A stretch of DNA of 6,629 nucleotides, from assembly GCA_015064665.1 (NCBI GenBank), contig SVRU01000102.1, forward strand, positions 1 to 6,629. Reading direction: 5' to 3'. The notes under the pieces are model-generated. The model searched no databases. It was given only the letters and a program-made list of their open reading frames with translations, and had not been told where the DNA came from. Each line of letters starts with the position of its first letter. The stretch's first letter is position 1. Of the stretch, positions 4,507-6,629 are shown one piece after another. The position numbers and the translations under genes are program-made. Source of the DNA: Oscillospiraceae bacterium (GTDB taxonomy: Bacteria > Bacillota_A > Clostridia > Oscillospirales > CAG-272).

Positions 4507-4956
4507 ATGAGTTTACAAGATATATTCGCATACCGAGAAGAGGCGGAAATAAGGCGGAATGCCTACATAAAAAAAGCCGATGCAATCGGAAGCATAAAAG
4601 ACATTGAGCACTATGAGCGAAACGCCGTTGAAGCTATAAAGGCATACGAAGCAAGCATTGAAACGCTCAAAGAATACCGAAAGACTTTATACACTCGATA
4701 TCAAGAAATTTGCTCAGCGCCGTTCAAATTGGTTTTATTCATGGAAAGGCGCATTAAATTTGATAATCGCAAAAGTTACATAATAACAGTATCTAAGCGG
4801 TTTACGGGTAAGAACATAAAAGACGAAGAAATCCTGCGCGAGGTTTTCGAAGGGCGCGAACGTCACAGAGCTCTTGCCAGATTCGAAGCTTTAAAGAAAG
4901 AGTACCCGAATATTGAAAATGAAAAAAATATTGATAAAAGAAGTTGGGAAAAATAA
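4507..4956 (+). CDS. 149-aa coiled-coil hypothetical protein
   Basis: Unrecognised. Residues 1-70 are highly charged and helical (YREEAEIRRNAYIKKADAIG, then EAIKAYEASIETLKEYRKTL) and look like a coiled coil or helical hairpin. Residues 70-110 contain KLVLFMERRIKFDNRKSYII and TVSKRFTGKNI, a likely beta-rich stretch. The rest is helical and basic (EGRERHRALARFEALKKEY). No signal peptide or membrane segment. AGGAGAG before the ATG supports the start. It is the last operon gene: the terminator begins inside its stop codon. Context suggests a plasmid or transfer accessory function, without evidence for a specific one. Confidence 0.8.
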   Translation: MSLQDIFAYREEAEIRRNAYIKKADAIGSIKDIEHYERNAVEAIKAYEASIETLKEYRKTLYTRYQEICSAPFKLVLFMERRIKFDNRKSYIITVSKRFTGKNIKDEEILREVFEGRERHRALARFEALKKEYPNIENEKNIDKRSWEK

Positions 4957-4986
4957 AAAGCTCGCGGAATGATCCGCGGGCTTTTT
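4955..4986. terminator. Bidirectional terminator at operon end
   Basis: AAAAAGCTCGCGG pairs with CCGCGGGCTTTTT (13 bp, one G-T) around AATGAT. T-runs exist on both strands, so it ends the rightward operon and can also stop leftward antisense RNA from peptide element 2. Confidence 0.92.
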
Positions 4987-5076
4987 GGTTATATTGTATA
5001 ATTTTTAGTCGTGCCGGTGGGCTTCATGCGCCGGGAGAAATTGGCTATTTTTCACAAACCGCCTGTTGCCCTACTC

Positions 5077-5105
5077 TTGACAAACCCAATCTTTTGTGGT
5101 TTTGT
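5077..5105 (+). promoter_or_regulatory. Sense promoter of peptide 2, poor -10
   Basis: TTGACA (5077-5082) is followed at 17 nt by TTTTGT (5100-5105), a poor -10 in the position where the mirror-image antisense promoter has TATAAT. A weak toxin promoter opposite a strong antitoxin promoter is the expected asymmetry. Confidence 0.5.
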
Positions 5106-5140
5106 CAGCGGTAAATTTACGCTCGAAAGGTGGTGATTAT

Positions 5141-5230
5141 ATGACTATTCTATACAGAATATGCGATTTCGTTAATTGTTATTGTGCGATAATAATTGAC
5201 TTAGTTGCAAAGGTTATAGTCGTCCTATAA
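5141..5230 (+). CDS. 29-aa hydrophobic peptide 2, candidate type I toxin
   Basis: The peptide is MTILYRICDFVNCYCAIIID followed by LVAKVIVVL, the same length as peptide 1 and with the same core ICDFVNCY..IIIDL. The two ends have diverged in sequence but remain hydrophobic, with one Arg near the N-terminus and one Lys near the C-terminus, which fits a single membrane segment. AAAGGTGGTGATT precedes the ATG. The 3' untranslated region (about 5228-5247) can pair with the ribosome binding region at roughly 19 of 23 positions. A consensus antisense promoter faces the ORF from the right. The family is unknown to me; membrane toxin is the leading hypothesis. Confidence 0.72.
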   Translation: MTILYRICDFVNCYCAIIIDLVAKVIVVL

Positions 5231-5253
5231 CCCCCACCTTCCGAGCTGGTGTG

Positions 5254-5282
5254 ATTATACCACAAAAGCTCGGATTTGTCAA
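5254..5282 (-). promoter_or_regulatory. Antisense promoter of element 2
   Basis: TTGACA (5277-5282) and TATAAT (5254-5259), spacing 17, extended -10 TG. Full consensus and conserved with copy 1. Confidence 0.85.
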
Positions 5283-5330
5283 GAGCCAGTTATGCCACTC
5301 GCTGCGGCTCCAACCCCTAACCCGGGCGGT

Positions 5331-5792
5331 TTACTTCTCTGTGTTATAATAATAAGTTTTTTCTCCATTTACTTCACTAAAACGCATACCATTAACTTCT
5401 TTTAATTGGTCATTAGCAAAATTAGAAGATTGATACTGCTCCTTGTTACCAGAAGTTTGTGCAGAAAAACGCACTTCATCTACGGGCTTTTTTTCATAAA
5501 AAATGTAATCTTTTATTTCAACTAAATTATCAGACGTTTTCTTAGTCTCTTCAACAAGCTCAGCAAAAGCAGCAAGCATAAGATATTTTAACCAAATAAT
5601 AAAACTTCCGATAACAGTAATTAATATTCCAGATACGCACAAAATAACAGAAACAGTATTATCCCCCGGAGCGCTTAAAGTAAAAACGCCAAGCATAAAA
5701 ATCAAAAGACCAACAAATATGCATAACCCCATTTCAATAGATACAAATCTACTTACAAATTTCTTCAACGCAGCTCCAGCTTTTTCATACAT
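5331..5792 (-). CDS. Two-span membrane protein of unknown function
   Basis: This is a 153-aa protein from the ATG at 5792 (MYEKAGAALKKFVSRF). GGAGA 8 nt upstream and a promoter just beyond support this start rather than the ATG at 5852, which lies in the -35 box. Two hydrophobic helices are clear: about residues 21-40 (MGLCIFVGLLIFMLGVFTLS) and 47-68 (VSVILCVSGILITVIGSFII...), joined by a short APGDN loop. A hydrophilic tail with EETKKTSDNLVEIKDYI and a Tyr-rich end (KTYYYN) follows, probably cytoplasmic. No family recognised. It has its own promoter with a palindromic operator candidate. No terminator is seen after its stop; readthrough would enter peptide element 2 in the antisense direction. 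Confidence 0.8.
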   Translation of the reverse strand: MYEKAGAALKKFVSRFVSIEMGLCIFVGLLIFMLGVFTLSAPGDNTVSVILCVSGILITVIGSFIIWLKYLMLAAFAELVEETKKTSDNLVEIKDYIFYEKKPVDEVRFSAQTSGNKEQYQSSNFANDQLKEVNGMRFSEVNGEKTYYYNTEK

Positions 5793-5813
5793 AACAAAAA
5801 TCTCCTTTATACA

Positions 5814-5832
5814 TGATAAAAATATTTTATCA
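5814..5832. promoter_or_regulatory. Perfect 19-bp palindrome over the -10 box
   Basis: TGATAAAA-ATA-TTTTATCA is perfectly symmetric (8-bp arms) and covers the -10 box of the membrane-protein promoter, a natural repressor site. The cognate regulator is unknown. Confidence 0.55.
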
Positions 5833-5852
5833 CTATATAAAAAATTTGTCAA
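5824..5852 (-). promoter_or_regulatory. Promoter of the two-span membrane protein
   Basis: TTGACA (5847-5852) and TAAAAT (5824-5829) are 17 nt apart with an extended -10 TG. The -35 box overlaps the TGA stop (5849-5851) of the upstream gene. Confidence 0.8.
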
Positions 5853-6616
5853 CCCACTTTACAATCGATATTTTTCATCTTAGCTATAAAGCGGGAATTT
5901 TGCAAGTCGAATTCATCAGCTGTGGGCTGAGTGGAATTGTATTCCCTCATTTCATCAAGGCTGACCTTCGAGGATCTGACGAGGTTTTCGAAAAATTGCG
6001 CGTAGCAATCGGTAGTGAAGCGGTCGCTATATGCTTTTTTGGATGATATGTAATAATACGATGCTTCATACTCTCCGTTTAGTGTTCCGCTTTCGATATC
6101 TACCTCAAGCTCACACACTCCAAAAAGATTATACGTATTCTTATAGAAATTATGGAGTGCGGCGAAGATATTATGCATTACGTACATTATAAACGAGGTA
6201 TCACCTCTTGCGTATCTGTAATCGAGGTAGAATGATTTGAATTTAGGATATAAAAAATCGTGAATAAGCTCGGTTATAAAGAAGCAAGGCATAACGAGCT
6301 CAAAGTCACCGGACTTACGGATATGCACCACGTTAAAGACGTCGCGGTTAATAGCTCCGAGATCTTCAGGTCTCTGCTCATCCGATATAACTCGAATAAA
6401 AGGTTTACCGCATATAGTTGCTTTATGACGGCACATTTTTATCCAGTAATCGATAAGCTCGTTTTTAACGTTGGAGTCCTCAGAGTTTCGCTTGACTTCT
6501 TGGTTAGAAAGATTATTTCCGAGCTCCTTCGCGATTTCGGAAATAAGAACAACACCGAACTCAAGCGAACCGCGGTTCGGATTATCCTTAATAATAGTTT
6601 TACCGATACGGAGCAA
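5849..6616 (-). CDS. Unrecognised ~255-aa protein, start uncertain
   Basis: An open frame of about 255 codons with protein-like composition (for example PFIRVISDEQRPEDLGAINR, FELVMPCFFITELIHDF, YRYARGDTSFIMYVMHNIFA). No family, signal peptide or membrane helix is recognised; the middle is rich in aromatic residues. The first possible start is TTG at 6616, without a clear ribosome site in the 13 bases left, and an in-frame TGA lies at 6623-6625. The next Met is about 60 residues in. The gene may therefore use TTG, or be the 3' part of a frameshifted or truncated gene beginning outside the window. Its stop overlaps the -35 box of the next gene. Confidence 0.65.
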   Translation of the reverse strand: MLRIGKTIIKDNPNRGSLEFGVVLISEIAKELGNNLSNQEVKRNSEDSNVKNELIDYWIKMCRHKATICGKPFIRVISDEQRPEDLGAINRDVFNVVHIRKSGDFELVMPCFFITELIHDFLYPKFKSFYLDYRYARGDTSFIMYVMHNIFAALHNFYKNTYNLFGVCELEVDIESGTLNGEYEASYYYISSKKAYSDRFTTDCYAQFFENLVRSSKVSLDEMREYNSTQPTADEFDLQNSRFIAKMKNIDCKVG

Positions 6617-6629
6617 CTCATATCAAGGA

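Larger units (their letters stand above)
4955..5247 (-). ncRNA. Predicted antisense RNA to peptide 2
   Basis: Expected to start near 5247 from the promoter at 5254-5282, cross the whole peptide ORF and ribosome site, and end at the bidirectional terminator 4955-4986, about 290 nt. The layout repeats that of copy 1. No start codon-led ORF matching copy 1 exists on this strand. Confidence 0.58.
5077..5282. repeat. Peptide element copy 2 (~206 bp imperfect palindrome)
   Basis: Direct-orientation copy of 2629-2833, almost the same length, again bounded by TTGACA and TGTCAA. The two arms align as inverted repeats through TTGACAAA-CC, CTTTTGTGGT, GCTCG-AAGGTGG and TTATA. A 27-nt stretch inside the ORF (5158-5184) is identical to 2707-2733. 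Confidence 0.85.

Noticed and set aside
2629..5282. CRISPR or tandem repeat array
   Set aside because: Only two copies 2.4 kb apart with protein-coding content; no regular spacer pattern.

Overview
The window looks like chromosome or large-plasmid DNA of a Firmicute, most likely a gut or rumen clostridium (Ruminococcaceae/Oscillospiraceae-like). The reasons are moderate-to-low GC, near-full-length Shine-Dalgarno sequences of the AAAGGxGGTGAT type, clean TTGACA-17-TATAAT promoters, a GH43 plant-polysaccharide hydrolase, an IS30 transposase, and small plasmid-style genes. The organism assignment is inference.

Layout. 1-1199 (-) is the 5' part of a GH43 glycosidase gene that runs off the left edge, with its own promoter. 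1369-2415 (-) is an intact IS30-family transposase, preceded by a 76-nt palindrome and a bidirectional terminator. 2629-2833 is the first copy of a ~205-bp imperfect-palindrome element encoding a 29-residue hydrophobic peptide. 2834-3180 has no gene but is full of hairpins. 3181-3378 (-) is a small ribbon-helix-helix-type (RHH) regulator. It is divergent from a rightward operon of a 48-aa acidic protein, a 43-aa protein, a J-domain protein and a coiled-coil protein (3582-4956). Repeated TATTG-N4-CAATA operators lie between them. A leftward promoter and a leftward terminator inside the operon define a candidate ~83-nt antisense RNA (about 3728-3810). 5077-5282 is the second copy of the peptide element. 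5331-5792 (-) is a two-span membrane protein, and 5849-6616 (-) is an unrecognised protein with no ATG start.

Most interesting system. The two ~205-bp elements have the architecture of a type I toxin-antitoxin locus. Each has a 29-codon hydrophobic ORF behind a very strong ribosome binding site. Each has a consensus promoter on the opposite strand just past the ORF, firing back across it toward a bidirectional terminator. Each has long complementarity between the ribosome-binding region and the 3' untranslated region, and a sense promoter that is a degraded mirror image of the antisense one. I do not recognise the peptide family (shared core ICDFVNCY..IIIDL). The copies are in direct orientation and bracket the RHH/J-domain cassette, which may therefore be a plasmid-like or mobile module with addiction-type elements at both sides. 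Function and mobility are inference; promoters, ORFs and repeats are read directly from the sequence.
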